A stretch of 64,000 nt of DNA from JAVBOW01 sp031550615 (lineage in GTDB: Bacteria > Bacteroidota > Bacteroidia > Bacteroidales > Rikenellaceae): NCBI GenBank assembly GCA_031550615.1, contig JAVBOL010000025.1, positions 1 to 64,000 of the forward strand. Reading direction: 5' to 3'. Positions 7,163-18,000 of this stretch are shown piece after piece. Both the position numbers and the translations under genes were made by a program. Under the pieces are notes generated by a model, which was not told where the DNA came from, ran no database searches, and was given only the letters and a program-made list of their open reading frames with translations. Every line of letters starts with the position of its first letter. The first letter of the stretch is position 1.

Positions 7163-8663
7163 ACATATCACCCTGTTTGCCGCGGCTGCCGTCCTGTGGC
7201 TCTCCTGCGGTGCCGCCACCTGCCGCATCGAATCGGAAAAAGGAGAGAACTGGTGGGGACTCTACCTCACGGGAGGGCAGATGCAGCCCTTTGCGTCGCC
7301 TTTCAGGGCCGACGTGCCGGGGCATGCCATGCTGCTTTCTTCGACGGGGCGCTACGTGTGGTTCGAGCAGCCCGCGCAGCTCTCTTTCGACGGTGGTACC
7401 TTCAGTATAACCACGCCCGAGGTGGGGCTGGCCCCCGTGCGCGGCGGGCGCAACCTCAGGGAGGCATACCTGGTGTGCTGCCATAAGAACTGCCCGCCCG
7501 ATCCGGCCAAAGTGCCCGACGCGGCGCTTTTCTCCCGCCCCTATTATGAGACGGCGCTCGAATTCGGATTCGCGCATACGGCACAATCGCTGCTGGACTA
7601 TGCCGCCCGGCTTCTGCGGGAGGGTTACCCGGCGGGTATGATGGTCATCTCGCCAGGCTGGAGCCGCGGCGACGGACTGTTCGAATTCGACCCCGAATAT
7701 TATCCCGACCCGAAAGGTTTTATCGACAGCATGCACGGCATGGGATTCTCCGTTATGCTCACCGTGACCCCGATGGTCGACGCCGCAGGACGCGGCTACG
7801 TGCACGCCGTGGCGGCGGATATGCTGGTGACGGATTCCGAAAAACGCCCCGTGGTGCGCAGCGGCGACTATGGCTACCGCGCCTGTCTGGATATGGGCAA
7901 CCCGACTATCCTCGACTCCACGCGCGAACGCCTGGCGCGCTTGCGTGAGGTGTATGGCGTGGACGCGCTGCGCCTGGAGTGCGCCGGGGTGGGGGATTAC
8001 ATGCCCGCCCGCCACAGCCGCGAATTCCTTTCGTGCTGGACCTCGCTGGGCGACGTGATGCCCGGATGCCAATGGGCGCCCGCGCAGGGCGAGCTGCACG
8101 GCGAGAGGGTGATGTGCCTCGAACAGGGGACGTTCGGAGGGTGGGGATCGCTCGAAAAAAGTGTCGCGTCCCAACTCACTGCCTCTCTGGCCGGTTACGC
8201 GACCTGTCTGGGTTACTGGAGCTCGGCCACGCAACAGGCGGCCTCGGACCGCGCACTTGTGGCGCGTGCTTTGCTATGTTCCATCCCGATGCCTTTGTGC
8301 ACGGTGCCTTTCGCCCCGTGGCGCGCCGGCGGGGATTTTGCACAGGCCGTACTTTCCGCCGTTAAGCGCCGCATGGCGATCAATGGCTACATAGCCGACC
8401 TGCTTTCCGACGCCGCACGCACCGCAGAGCCCCTGGTGCGCTCCATGGAATATTGTTTCCCGCGTAGCGGTTTCGCCGACTGCGACGACCAATATATGAT
8501 AGGAAGCCGCTACCTGGTCGTACCTGTCGTCTCGGCCTCGGGCGCCACGGTGCGTCTGCCGCGCGGAGTGTGGATCGACGGCGCGGGACGCCGCTACAAA
8601 GGCCCGGTGGTTACGGCTGCCCCGCGGGGTGGCGAACCGTTGGTTTATGAACTCGTAAAATAG
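7149..8663 (+). CDS. GH31-like protein with substituted catalytic residues
   Basis: 504 residues with a signal peptide or lipoprotein signal (MNYAKHITLFAAAAVLWLSC, Cys20). The barrel resembles family GH31: GYPAGMMVISPGWSRGDGLF, then FDPEYYPDPKGFIDSMHGMGF, then VDALRLECAGVGDYMP. In active GH31 enzymes the last segment carries the Asp nucleophile (pattern F-K-F-D); here the aligned residue is Glu277. The acid/base Asp expected in G-D-N-x-x-x-W also appears to be missing (the segment reads QGTFGGWGS). The protein may be inactive, use another substrate, or be a binding protein. It is embedded in a housekeeping run, not in a Sus locus, and overlaps the DUF4286 gene. Confidence 0.7.
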   Translation: MNYAKHITLFAAAAVLWLSCGAATCRIESEKGENWWGLYLTGGQMQPFASPFRADVPGHAMLLSSTGRYVWFEQPAQLSFDGGTFSITTPEVGLAPVRGGRNLREAYLVCCHKNCPPDPAKVPDAALFSRPYYETALEFGFAHTAQSLLDYAARLLREGYPAGMMVISPGWSRGDGLFEFDPEYYPDPKGFIDSMHGMGFSVMLTVTPMVDAAGRGYVHAVAADMLVTDSEKRPVVRSGDYGYRACLDMGNPTILDSTRERLARLREVYGVDALRLECAGVGDYMPARHSREFLSCWTSLGDVMPGCQWAPAQGELHGERVMCLEQGTFGGWGSLEKSVASQLTASLAGYATCLGYWSSATQQAASDRALVARALLCSIPMPLCTVPFAPWRAGGDFAQAVLSAVKRRMAINGYIADLLSDAARTAEPLVRSMEYCFPRSGFADCDDQYMIGSRYLVVPVVSASGATVRLPRGVWIDGAGRRYKGPVVTAAPRGGEPLVYELVK

Positions 8664-8671
8664 AGAACTAT

Positions 8672-9517
8672 ATGGGTACACTGACCGTCGAGCAACGCGA
8701 TTTCCTGCTCCCCAAGGCCTATGATGCGGCCCTTAGGGCCGGGGCTATCATCCTTGAAATATATGACGACGGCGATTACGGCGTGGAGCTCGATGGCGAC
8801 CGCACGCTGGTCACCGCCGCCGACCGCCGTTCGCACGAGATGATAAAGGGCCACCTGGGCCAGACGCGCATCCCGCTGATGAGCGAGGACGGGCGCGAGA
8901 TCGTCATCGAGGAGCGCCGCGGATGGGACCTGTTCTGGATGGTCGACCCGCTGGACGGCACCCGCGAATTCCTCAAGGGCAACGGCGAATTTACGGTGAA
9001 CATAGCCCTTATGGCCGACAACGTGCCGGTGTTGGGAGTGGTCTACGTGCCGTATATAGGCCGCATGTACTTCGCCGACCGCCTGTCGGGCTCCTTCCGC
9101 AAAAGCGACGTAACCCCGGACGCAGGTGCGGAAAGCTCCATGGATATGATAATGTACGGGGCGGAGGCGCTGCCGCTGACCGCGGGGGCCAATGAGCCTG
9201 TCTGCGTGGCCGTCAGCCGCTCTTACGACAACCTCCAGACCCGCGACCACATCGACCGCCATTTCCCGGAGGCTGTGATAGTCGAACAGGGCAGTTCCTA
9301 TAAATTCTGCCTGTTGGCCGAGGGGACCGTCGACTACTACCCCCGCATGAGTGCCACCTGCGAGTGGGACACGGCGGCGGGCGAGTTGATCCTCGAACTG
9401 GCCGGAGGGCAGACCCGGTCGCTGGCCGACGGCGCCAAACTGCAATATAACAAGCAAGAGTTACATAACCCCCATTTCGACTGCTGCAGCAAACACATGA
9501 AGCTGCCGCCGCTCTGA
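8672..9517 (+). CDS. cysQ: 3'(2'),5'-bisphosphate nucleotidase, inositol monophosphatase family
   Basis: 281 residues. The metal-binding motif DPLDGTREFLKGNGEFTVNIA is the CysQ version of the inositol monophosphatase signature D-P-x-D-G-T, and the C-terminal WDTAAGELI motif is also present. An upstream Glu in the MSEDGREIVIEERRGWD segment completes the metal site. CysQ hydrolyses adenosine 3',5'-bisphosphate left by sulfate assimilation or phosphopantetheinylation. It begins 8 bases after the GH31-like gene and 18 bases before murF-alr, so the set is probably cotranscribed. Related inositol monophosphatases are the only real alternative. Confidence 0.9.
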   Translation: MGTLTVEQRDFLLPKAYDAALRAGAIILEIYDDGDYGVELDGDRTLVTAADRRSHEMIKGHLGQTRIPLMSEDGREIVIEERRGWDLFWMVDPLDGTREFLKGNGEFTVNIALMADNVPVLGVVYVPYIGRMYFADRLSGSFRKSDVTPDAGAESSMDMIMYGAEALPLTAGANEPVCVAVSRSYDNLQTRDHIDRHFPEAVIVEQGSSYKFCLLAEGTVDYYPRMSATCEWDTAAGELILELAGGQTRSLADGAKLQYNKQELHNPHFDCCSKHMKLPPL

Positions 9518-9535
9518 GAGCCCCCTGCCTGACCC

Positions 9536-11905
9536 ATGCATTACCTTTTAAGTGAGATCGCCGACGTGTGCGGCAGCCGCCTTTCGGGCGCCGACACCCT
9601 GTGCCGCAACGCCCTTACCGACAGCCGCACGGCACAGGCCGCCCCCGATCCCGTATTCTTCGCCATCTCGGGAGTCAACCATGACGCTCATGACTACATC
9701 CGCGACCTTTACGGACGCGGCGTGCGCGCCTTTGTCGTCGAACGCCAGGTGGACACGACCGGAATGCCCGGGGCGGGTTTTGTAGTGGTGCCCTCGGCTG
9801 TGGAGGCCCTGCAGTCGCTTGCGGCGCACCACCGCGCCAGCTTCAAGGGCGTCGTGGTGGCGATAACGGGCAGCAACGGCAAGACCGTGGTCAAAGAGTG
9901 GGCGGCACAGCTCGCCCCCGGAGGCGTGCGTCTGGTGCGCAGCCCCAAGAGCTACAATTCGCAGATAGGCGTGCCCCTTTCTGTGCTGATGATCGAGGGC
10001 GACGAGCAGGTGGCCATCATCGAGGCCGGAATCTCGCGTCAGGGCGAAATGGAGCGCCTCGAAAAGGTGGTGCGCCCCGACCTGGGCGTGATAACCACCA
10101 TAGGCGACGCTCACCAGGAGGGTTTTTCGGACATTGGTGCGAAATTGGATGAAAAGCTGAAACTCTTCGCGCATACCCCGCGTATAATATACAACAGCGC
10201 CTACACGGCGGTGGGTGAGCGCCTAAGGCAGCTTTACCCCGCCGCGACGCTCCTCGACGCAGCCACAGAAAAGGCCGCGTACGGGGCGTTTGCCGACCGC
10301 GCCGGACAGGAGAATGCCGCCTCGGCGATGGCGATATGGCGCGCGCTCGGATACCCTGCCGACCCCGCGGCGCTCGGGGGATTGCAACCCGTGGCCATGC
10401 GCCTCGAACTCAAAGAGGGTATCGCCGGGTCGCAGATCATAGACGATTCGTATAACTCCGACATAAATTCGCTGGGCATAGCGCTCGACTACCTGCGCGG
10501 GGTGGCTGCCGGACGGCCCACGGCGCTTATAATTTCGGACATACTGCAAAGCGGCATGGACGATCTGGCGTTATATGCCCAGGTCGCGCAGATGGTGCGC
10601 GCCGCCGGGGTGTCCCTGCTCGTGGGCATAGGCGAACGCATCGCCCGCCACGCGGCGATTTTCGGCGCCGGAGCGGCGTTCTACCCCTCGGCGGGGGATT
10701 TCCTGCGCTCTTTCGACCAGGGCTCGCTTGCCGGGCACACGGTGCTTCTGAAGGGCAACCGCAGCGCGCGTTTCGAACTGCTGAGCCATGCGCTGCAACT
10801 GCGCACCCACACGACCACCCTGGAGGTCGACCTGGACGCCATGTCGGCCAACCTTTCGCACCTGCGAGGGAGGCTTACCCCAGGCACGCGCGTAATGGCG
10901 ATGATAAAGGCTTACAGCTACGGCAACGGGGGATATGAGGTGGCCTCCATGCTGCGCCGCCAGGGGGTCGATTACCTCGCCGTGGCGTTCGCCGACGAGG
11001 GCGTGGCCCTGCGCACGCGGGGCGAGCGGGGCCCGATAGTGGTGCTAAACGCCGACCAGGACAGCTTCGATCTGATGGTCGCCCACAACCTCGAACCAGA
11101 GATATACAGCTTCGCGTCGCTGGACGCTTTCCGCGCCGCCCTGGCGCGCCACGGCGAACGCGACTTCCCGGTACATATAAAATTCGACACCGGCATGCAC
11201 CGCCTGGGCTTCGGGCAGGAGGATATCGACAGCCTGTGCGCGATCTTGCGCGGCGACCGCCTGATTAGGGTGGCGACCCTCTTCTCGCACCTGGCCGTGT
11301 CGGACGATCCGGCGGAAGACGCGTTTACGCTGGGCCAGATAGAACTTTTCGACCGCTTCTCTTCGCAGGTCGGCGAGGCGCTGGGTTATATGCCCCTGCG
11401 CCATGTGGCCAACAGCGCGGCTGTGGAGCGTTTCCCCGAGGCGCGCTTCGATATGGTGCGCCTGGGGATAGGACTTTACGGCGTGAGCGCGGCAGAAGAC
11501 AGGATGCTGCGTCCGGTGGCCACCCTGCGCAGCCGTGTGGTGCAGGTGCGCGCGTTGCAGCCCGGCCAGACGGTGGGCTACGGACGCGCAGGGGTTATCA
11601 CGCGTCCCTCGCGCATAGCGACCGTGCCCATAGGGTATGCCGACGGCCTGGACCGCGGCCTGGGCGAAGGGCGCTGGGCGATGCTCACCTCGGGCGGCCC
11701 TGCCCCGACCATAGGGCGTATATGTATGGACACATGCATGATAGACGTTACCGGCCTCGATGTCGCGGAGGGAGATCCCGTGACCGTTTTCAGCCCCGGG
11801 CCCGGTAACAGGGTCGAAGATATGGCACGCGTCCTGGGTACGATCCCCTACGAGGTGATGACCGGAATATCGACACGCGTCAAACGCATATTTATAAAGG
11901 AGTAG
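9536..11905 (+). CDS. murF-alr: Bifunctional MurF ligase / alanine racemase
   Basis: 789 residues, about the sum of the two enzymes. Residues 1-430 are UDP-MurNAc-tripeptide:D-Ala-D-Ala ligase, with the ATP loop GSNGKT at 112-117 and the central DDSYNSD motif. Residues 430-789 are alanine racemase, with the PLP lysine Lys458 in MAMIKAYSYGNGG and the second catalytic tyrosine in TVPIGYADGLDRG. The fusion makes D-Ala and then ligates D-Ala-D-Ala to the peptidoglycan precursor in the cytoplasm. It is a known arrangement in Bacteroidota. The stop shares one base with the GTG start of the next gene (TAGTG). Confidence 0.96.
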   Translation: MHYLLSEIADVCGSRLSGADTLCRNALTDSRTAQAAPDPVFFAISGVNHDAHDYIRDLYGRGVRAFVVERQVDTTGMPGAGFVVVPSAVEALQSLAAHHRASFKGVVVAITGSNGKTVVKEWAAQLAPGGVRLVRSPKSYNSQIGVPLSVLMIEGDEQVAIIEAGISRQGEMERLEKVVRPDLGVITTIGDAHQEGFSDIGAKLDEKLKLFAHTPRIIYNSAYTAVGERLRQLYPAATLLDAATEKAAYGAFADRAGQENAASAMAIWRALGYPADPAALGGLQPVAMRLELKEGIAGSQIIDDSYNSDINSLGIALDYLRGVAAGRPTALIISDILQSGMDDLALYAQVAQMVRAAGVSLLVGIGERIARHAAIFGAGAAFYPSAGDFLRSFDQGSLAGHTVLLKGNRSARFELLSHALQLRTHTTTLEVDLDAMSANLSHLRGRLTPGTRVMAMIKAYSYGNGGYEVASMLRRQGVDYLAVAFADEGVALRTRGERGPIVVLNADQDSFDLMVAHNLEPEIYSFASLDAFRAALARHGERDFPVHIKFDTGMHRLGFGQEDIDSLCAILRGDRLIRVATLFSHLAVSDDPAEDAFTLGQIELFDRFSSQVGEALGYMPLRHVANSAAVERFPEARFDMVRLGIGLYGVSAAEDRMLRPVATLRSRVVQVRALQPGQTVGYGRAGVITRPSRIATVPIGYADGLDRGLGEGRWAMLTSGGPAPTIGRICMDTCMIDVTGLDVAEGDPVTVFSPGPGNRVEDMARVLGTIPYEVMTGISTRVKRIFIKE

Positions 11906-12615
11906 TGAAGGGTACATTATATATGATACCGTGTCCGATAGGCGACACGCCCCCCTACGACGTGCTGCCGGCGGCCAACCGCGAGGTCATAGCGCGCATC
12001 GAATATTACGTGGTGGAAAACCTGCGCTCGGCGCGCCGATTCCTCTCCAAGGCCGGGGTCGGGCGGCCTATCGACGAGTTGCATTTCGCTGAACTCAACG
12101 AACACACCAAACCCCAGGAGGTAAACGCAATGCTCAAACCGCTCCTGGAGGGCCACGACATGGGTATGATAAGCGAAGCCGGGTTGCCGGGCGTCGCCGA
12201 TCCCGGTGCGGACCTCGCCGCGGCGTGCCATCGTCAGGGCATCCGGGTGGTGCCTTTGGTGGGTCCTTCGTCGCTGCTGATGGCGCTCATGGCGTCGGGA
12301 CAGTGCGGCCAGTCTTTCGCCTTTAACGGCTACCTGCCGGTCAAGGGCCCAGAGCGGGGTAAGGCTATCCGCCACTTCGAACGCCGCGCCCAGACCGAGG
12401 GACAGGCGCAGATCTTCATCGAAGCGCCATACCGCAACGCAAAGCTCTTCGACGAACTGCTGCTGACCCTCGCCCCGGCCACGCTGCTGACGGTGGCCGC
12501 CTCGATAACCGAGCCCGCGGAGTTTATCCGCACGGCTGCCGTGGCCGATTGGAAACGCGCCCTGCGTCCCGATATCGACAAGCGCCCGGCGATCTTTATT
12601 TTAGGGCGCCAATAG
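11905..12615 (+). CDS. RsmI-like SAM-dependent methyltransferase (tetrapyrrole methylase fold)
   Basis: 236 residues from a GTG coupled to the preceding stop. The N-terminus LYMIPCPIGDTPPYDVLP replaces the usual L-Y-x-V-x-T-P-I-G-N-L of RsmI, and the central SAM segment MGMISEAGLPGVADPGADL plus VGPSSLLMALMASG are conserved. RsmI methylates the 2'-O of C1402 in 16S rRNA. Bacteroidota carry a second shorter branch of this family that looks like this one, so the precise target is uncertain. It ends the run that starts with DUF4286. Confidence 0.85.
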   Translation: MKGTLYMIPCPIGDTPPYDVLPAANREVIARIEYYVVENLRSARRFLSKAGVGRPIDELHFAELNEHTKPQEVNAMLKPLLEGHDMGMISEAGLPGVADPGADLAAACHRQGIRVVPLVGPSSLLMALMASGQCGQSFAFNGYLPVKGPERGKAIRHFERRAQTEGQAQIFIEAPYRNAKLFDELLLTLAPATLLTVAASITEPAEFIRTAAVADWKRALRPDIDKRPAIFILGRQ

Positions 12616-12706
12616 CCCTGTCCGCTTTTTTGGGGCACATCCGCACGGGTGTCAAAAAGTCCGGGCATTCGGTGAAAAAGTCCGTTGCCCCCTGCCGCAT
12701 ACCCTC

Positions 12707-12714
12707 TAATTTTG
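12707..12714 (+). promoter_or_regulatory. Bacteroidota -7 promoter box (TAATTTTG) for the first PL1 gene
   Basis: A TAnnTTTG match with a TTG about 20 bases further upstream as a possible -33 element. It places transcription start near 12721 and excludes a longer reading frame from 12719. Confidence 0.6.
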
Positions 12715-12787
12715 TACTGTGGGCCACCCTGACGGGATAATTTCCGTCCGCGGGATGGCGTTATTATTTAAAAATAACCGCAGTACG

Positions 12788-14821
12788 ATGATAATCAGAT
12801 CTTTCATAGACCGTATTTTGCTGCTTTTGGCAGTCGTTGCCTTGCATGGATGCGGCGGAGGCGACCAGGGGACCAAAACGCTCGACGCGCCTTCAGGGGT
12901 GGCGTTGTCGTCTGTGAGTGACGCCTCGCTGACTTTTACATGGAATGGCGTGCAGGGGGCCGAATCCTACCTTTGGAGGCTTCAGACGGCCTCGGGCGCC
13001 TCGGCGGGGATGTCAGCCACCACCGCCACCACGGTCACCGTCCCCGGCCTTATGGCGGGTATAACATACAGGTTTTCGGTACAGGCCACCGGCGCGGGCT
13101 ACAATGCCTCGGCATTCTCCGCCGAGGTTACCGGCACCCCCGTGGTCAGCGGCCCCCCGGCGACCCCGGCGGGGGTAATACTGCAGGGGTTTACCACCAC
13201 CTCGCTCACTTTTTCATGGAGCGCCGTCTCTGGCGCCTCGTCCTATAATTGCACACTCGTCGATTCCGCTGACCGGACGGTGGAGGCGCGCAACGGCGTG
13301 ACGCAGACCAGCGCCTCCTTCGCCGGACTTACGCAGGGTGAGATTTATCGCTTCACGGTACAGGCGGTCAACGCTTTCGGCAGCTCCTCTTTCTGCGCCG
13401 GGGTCGAGGGCACGCCATCCGATATCGCGACCCAACTGGGCTTGCCCGCAAATGAGAACGACGCCATTGCCCGGGCTTTCCCTGGTGCGGAAGGGGGCGG
13501 CATGTACGCCACGGGCGGACGCGGCGGGGCCGTGTACCGCGTAACCAAACTCACCGACGACGGATCGGAGGGCACCCTGCGCTGGGCGGTCGGCAGGAGC
13601 GGGGCGCGCACGGTCATATTCGACGTCGGCGGGGTGATCGCCCTGGCGAGTGCGCTCGAGATCAAGAACGGCAACCTCACCATCGCCGGACAGACGGCGC
13701 CCGGCGACGGGATATGCATTAAGAACTACCCTACGGTCATCAAGGCCGATAACGTGGTGATCCGCTTCATGCGTTTTCGGATGGGCGACGAGACCAAAAC
13801 GGCGGACGACGCGGTATGGGGGCGCGAACAAAGCAATATCATTATAGACCACTGCTCGATGAGCTGGTCCACCGACGAATGTTCCTCGTTCTATGACAAC
13901 ACCGGTTTTACCATGCAATGGTGCATCCTCTCGGAGAGTCTGCGAAATTCCGTGCACGGCAAGGGTAAACACGGCTACGGCGGCATCTGGGGCGGCCATA
14001 CGGCCAGTTTCCACCACAACCTGCTTGCGCACCACGACAGCCGCAACCCGCGTATGTGCGGCAGCCGGTACAGTGCTCGCCCCGACCTCGAACTGGTGGA
14101 TTTCCGCAATAACGTGATCTATAACTGGGGGGCCAACAGCGGCTATGCCGGCGAGGGCGGACGCTATAATTTCGTCAATAATTACTATAAGTCCACCTCG
14201 GCGTCCAGCAACCCCGCGAGGATATTCCAGCCCAACGCCGACGACGGGAGCAATAGCCAGGCGGTGGGCGTGTGGGGTACGTTCTACGTGGCCGGCAACT
14301 ACATGAACGGCAGCGCGGAGGTGACCGCCGACAACTGGAAGGGCATTAATCCCAACCCGTCGGGCAAGAGTAAGGAGGAGCTCAGATCGACCGAGGAATT
14401 CACCGTCCCCGCGGTGACCACGCACAGCGCGGCGGTGGCTTACGACAGGATAAGGGCGTATGCCGGCGCGTCGAAAGTGCGCGATCAGGTGGACACCCGC
14501 ATAACGAATGAACTGGCCCAGGGCACCTACACGTACACGGGTGGCAACGGCAGCACGGGAGGGTTGATCGACTCGCAAAAAGACGTGGGCGGCTGGCCGG
14601 CGTATGCGGCTGGTACAAAGGCGGACGACTCGGACGGCGACGGGATTCCCGACTGGTTCGAGGTGATGTTCGGCCTGGATCGGAATGCCGTCGCCGACGC
14701 GAAAACATGCACGCTCGACCCCTCGGGGCGCTACACCAACCTGGAGATCTACCTGCACTACCTTGTAAAGGATATCGTGGCGGGACAGAATGCCGGCGGT
14801 GCGTACGCCGCCCGGCAGTAA
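12788..14821 (+). CDS. Pectate lyase (PL1-like) surface lipoprotein with two fibronectin type III domains
   Basis: 677 residues from ATG 12788, with a lipoprotein signal ending LHGC (Cys22) followed by G-G-G-D, which suits surface export in Bacteroidota. Two fibronectin type III domains occupy about 32-120 and 122-210. The lyase domain runs from about 228 to 600, with AFPGAEGGGMYATGGRGG at its start, the beta-helix motif IIIDHCSMSWSTDECSS and the conserved HHDSRNPR. A DSDGDGIPDWFE calcium-type motif is near the C-terminus. PL1 enzymes cleave homogalacturonan by beta-elimination. A paralogue lacking the Fn3 part lies at 25851. It opens the first pectin locus. Confidence 0.92.
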   Translation: MIIRSFIDRILLLLAVVALHGCGGGDQGTKTLDAPSGVALSSVSDASLTFTWNGVQGAESYLWRLQTASGASAGMSATTATTVTVPGLMAGITYRFSVQATGAGYNASAFSAEVTGTPVVSGPPATPAGVILQGFTTTSLTFSWSAVSGASSYNCTLVDSADRTVEARNGVTQTSASFAGLTQGEIYRFTVQAVNAFGSSSFCAGVEGTPSDIATQLGLPANENDAIARAFPGAEGGGMYATGGRGGAVYRVTKLTDDGSEGTLRWAVGRSGARTVIFDVGGVIALASALEIKNGNLTIAGQTAPGDGICIKNYPTVIKADNVVIRFMRFRMGDETKTADDAVWGREQSNIIIDHCSMSWSTDECSSFYDNTGFTMQWCILSESLRNSVHGKGKHGYGGIWGGHTASFHHNLLAHHDSRNPRMCGSRYSARPDLELVDFRNNVIYNWGANSGYAGEGGRYNFVNNYYKSTSASSNPARIFQPNADDGSNSQAVGVWGTFYVAGNYMNGSAEVTADNWKGINPNPSGKSKEELRSTEEFTVPAVTTHSAAVAYDRIRAYAGASKVRDQVDTRITNELAQGTYTYTGGNGSTGGLIDSQKDVGGWPAYAAGTKADDSDGDGIPDWFEVMFGLDRNAVADAKTCTLDPSGRYTNLEIYLHYLVKDIVAGQNAGGAYAARQ

Positions 14822-14870
14822 AAACGCGAAACGGCGCTGGAGCATACCCCAGCGCCGTTCCGCGTTTTTT
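14821..14870 (+). terminator. Intrinsic terminator after the first PL1 gene
   Basis: A long stem AAAACGCG-AACGGCGCTGG pairs with CCAGCGCCGTT-CGCGTTTT around an 8-base loop, ending in a T-run. It separates the PL1 gene from the SusC operon. Confidence 0.85.
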
Positions 14871-14882
14871 GTGCACGTGCAC
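14871..14882. repeat. 12-bp perfect palindrome GTGCACGTGCAC
   Basis: Lies about 62 bases upstream of the -7 box of the SusC operon. It could be an activator site or chance. Confidence 0.35.
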
Positions 14883-14943
14883 GGCGTGATAAAAAACACA
14901 TACAAAGCGACAGAAATTCCAAGTCCGTACGGATTATTGCAGA

Positions 14944-14951
14944 TACATTTG
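14944..14951 (+). promoter_or_regulatory. Bacteroidota -7 promoter box (TACATTTG) for the first SusC operon
   Basis: TACATTTGTAT, about 76 bases before the SusC start. The same 11-mer occurs at the promoter of the second pectin operon (49771), which fits control by one regulator. Confidence 0.6.
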
Positions 14952-15027
14952 TATTGTGCATCGTGTACAGGGGCGTAACAGTGACGAACCAACTAACGAA
15001 ACATATAACCTAAAACAAATTATTATT

Positions 15028-18000
15028 ATGCAAAAATTCAACGCAATGAGATGGAAGCGGCTGCTGTTGGTGACAGCGATGTCGCTGATCTCCGTCTGTG
15101 GGTATGCGCAGTCCCAGGTCAGCGGGATCATCCGTAACTCTTCGGGGGAGCCTATGGTCGGAGCTACGGTAGCCGTCAAGGGCGATAAGCCCGCAAGCGT
15201 TATCACCGACAAGAACGGCCGTTATACGATCGCCGTGCCCGAAGGTGTGAAGACGCTCAGCGTATCCATGATGAGTATGAAACCCCAGACCGTCGCCATT
15301 ACCGGCAGCGAGGCCAACGTGGTGCTCGAATCCGACGCACAGATGATCGAAGAGGTGGTGCTGATCGGTTACGGTACGGTTAAGAAACGCGACCTGACCG
15401 GCGCCGTCTCTTCCGTGGGAGCGAAGGACATCAACACGATCCCCGTTACGACCGCCGCCGAAGCGATCACCGGTAAACTGGCCGGGGTGCAAGTGACCAC
15501 CACCGAGGGCTCGCCCGACGCCGAAATCAAGATCCGCGTGCGCGGAGGCGGCTCGATCACCCGCGACAACTCCCCGCTTTACATCGTGGACGGTTTCCCG
15601 CTGAACAATATTTCCGACATTCCCCCTACCGACATCCAGTCGATAGACGTGCTTAAAGACGCTTCGTCGACTGCTATCTACGGTGCGCGCGGTGCGAACG
15701 GCGTTATCATCGTCACCACCAAATCGGCCAAGGAGGGCAAATTCACGGTGAGCTATAACGGCTACTTCGGCATCAAGAATATCGCCAAAACGCTCGACGT
15801 TATGGACCCCTACGAGTTCGCTTTCATGCAATATGAGAACGCCCTGCTCAATAATAAGGTGTCGGACAAGTATGAGCCCTACTTCGGCAGCTACTCCGAC
15901 ATAGACCTCTATAAATACATGAAGGGCACCGATTGGCAGGACGTGATGTTCGGCCGCACCGGAACGACCAGCAACCACAGCGTGAGCGTTACGGGCGGCA
16001 GCAGCACTGCCAGCTACAACGTCAGCTACTCGCGCATCGACGATAAGGCTATCATGCTCGGTTCGCAATATGCGCGCGACAATTTCAACGTTAAACTCAA
16101 CACCAAGCCCTATAAGTGGCTCAAGTTCGACGTTTCCGCCCGTTACTCGGTTACCGTTACCGAGGGCGCCGGCGCCAACGATGTGACCGGCAGCGAGAAG
16201 TCCACCAACGACTCGCGCGTGAAGAACTCGGTTATCTACACTCCCCTGCCGATCCGCAACACGACCGTTGCCGGCGACGACGAGGAGTCCTTCGGCGGCC
16301 TTTACTCGCCTGTTATACAGAACGCCGACAACGACCGCTATAAAAAACGCAATGCCCTGAACATCAACGGCGGCGTTTCGGTCAACTTCACGAAAAACCT
16401 GTTGCTGCGCACCGAATTGGGTATCGACGACATCTTCAATGAGGACAACCGATTCTACGGATCGTCGACCTACTATGTGAACGGCGGCGGCCTTCTGCCC
16501 GTAGGTTTCCCCGGAGCGCAACTCGTCGACGCAAGGAGCAGCTCTTTCCGCAACACCAACACCCTGACCTACACTAAGACCTTCTGCAAGAACCACAACT
16601 TTTCGGCAATGGTCGGCGAGGAGCTGATCTCCTCAGAGGCACAGTCCTGCACGAGCATCATGCAGGGTTTCCCAAAATTCTTCGACTCGAAGATGGCCTG
16701 GGCTTTCTCTTCGCAGGGCGATGCGGTCAGCGTTTCGAATTACTACTATCCCGATGACAGGCTGGTGTCTTTCTTCGGTCGCGTGAATTACGACTTCAAG
16801 GGCAAATACCTTATCTCCGGTACGTTCCGTGCCGACGGTTCGAGCAAATTCGCCCCCGGCAACCAGTGGGGCTACTTCCCCTCGGTTTCAGCTGCATGGC
16901 GCATCAGCGACGAGAAATTCATGCAGGGTTCGCAGGGATGGCTCAACACCCTGAAACTGCGCGCCAGCTACGGTACGGCGGGTAACAATAATATCCCGGG
17001 CCTGGCCTATATGCAGGTTTACTCTTCGAGCGCGACCAACTTCCTGCCTTTCGCCTCATCTTTCTGGACGGTCAAGCCCGAAGACGGCAAGACCCTTATG
17101 TCTAACGAAAACCTGAAATGGGAAACCACCGTCACCCGCAACATGGGCCTCGATTTCGGTTTCTTCCGCAACCGCCTGACCGGTACGTTCGATATATATA
17201 AGAACAACACCAAAGACCTGCTTATCAACTATCCCACCCCCGGCTCGGGCTACAGCACCCAGCTGCGCAACGTGGGCGAAACCTCGAACAAAGGCTTCGA
17301 ATTTAGCATTAACGCCATACTGGTCGAGTCGCGCGACTTCCATATGGATTTCAACTTCAACTTCAGCGCGAACCGCAATAAGGTGGAGAGCCTCGGCGGA
17401 CTCGAGCAGCTCGACCGCTTCACTTCCGGCTGGACCAAGTCGGCTTTCGGCGCCAACGAATACCTGGTGCAGGTGGGCCGTCCCCTGGGCGAGATCTACG
17501 GTTATGTCAGCGACGGCTACTATTCGGTCGACGATTTCAACTGGGACGGAGCTAAATGGGTAGTCGCCAATGCCGACGTTGTGGACAACAGCGTGCTGAC
17601 CGGCAAATCGTGGGGCCCCGGCGCGATGAAACTCAAGGATATCGACGGCAACAAGAAGATCACCAACGATAACGCCGACCGCGTGCTGATCGGCAACGCC
17701 CTTCCGAAGCACACCGGCGGTTTCGGACTTAACGCTTCCTATAAAGGATTCGACATGTCGGCTGCCTTCAACTGGGTTTACGGCAACAGCATCCTTAACG
17801 CCAACAAGATCGAATTCACCGCCACCGGCGCTTACTACTACCGCAATATGCTCAACAGCTTCTCCTCGGGCAAGCGTTTCTCGCATGTTGACAAGGCGAC
17901 CGGCGAACGCGTGACCGACAAGGATGCGCTCAGGGCCATGAACGCCAACGCAAGCCTCTGGTCGCCTGTCATCGACGGCGGCACGGGCCTCTATCCCCTT

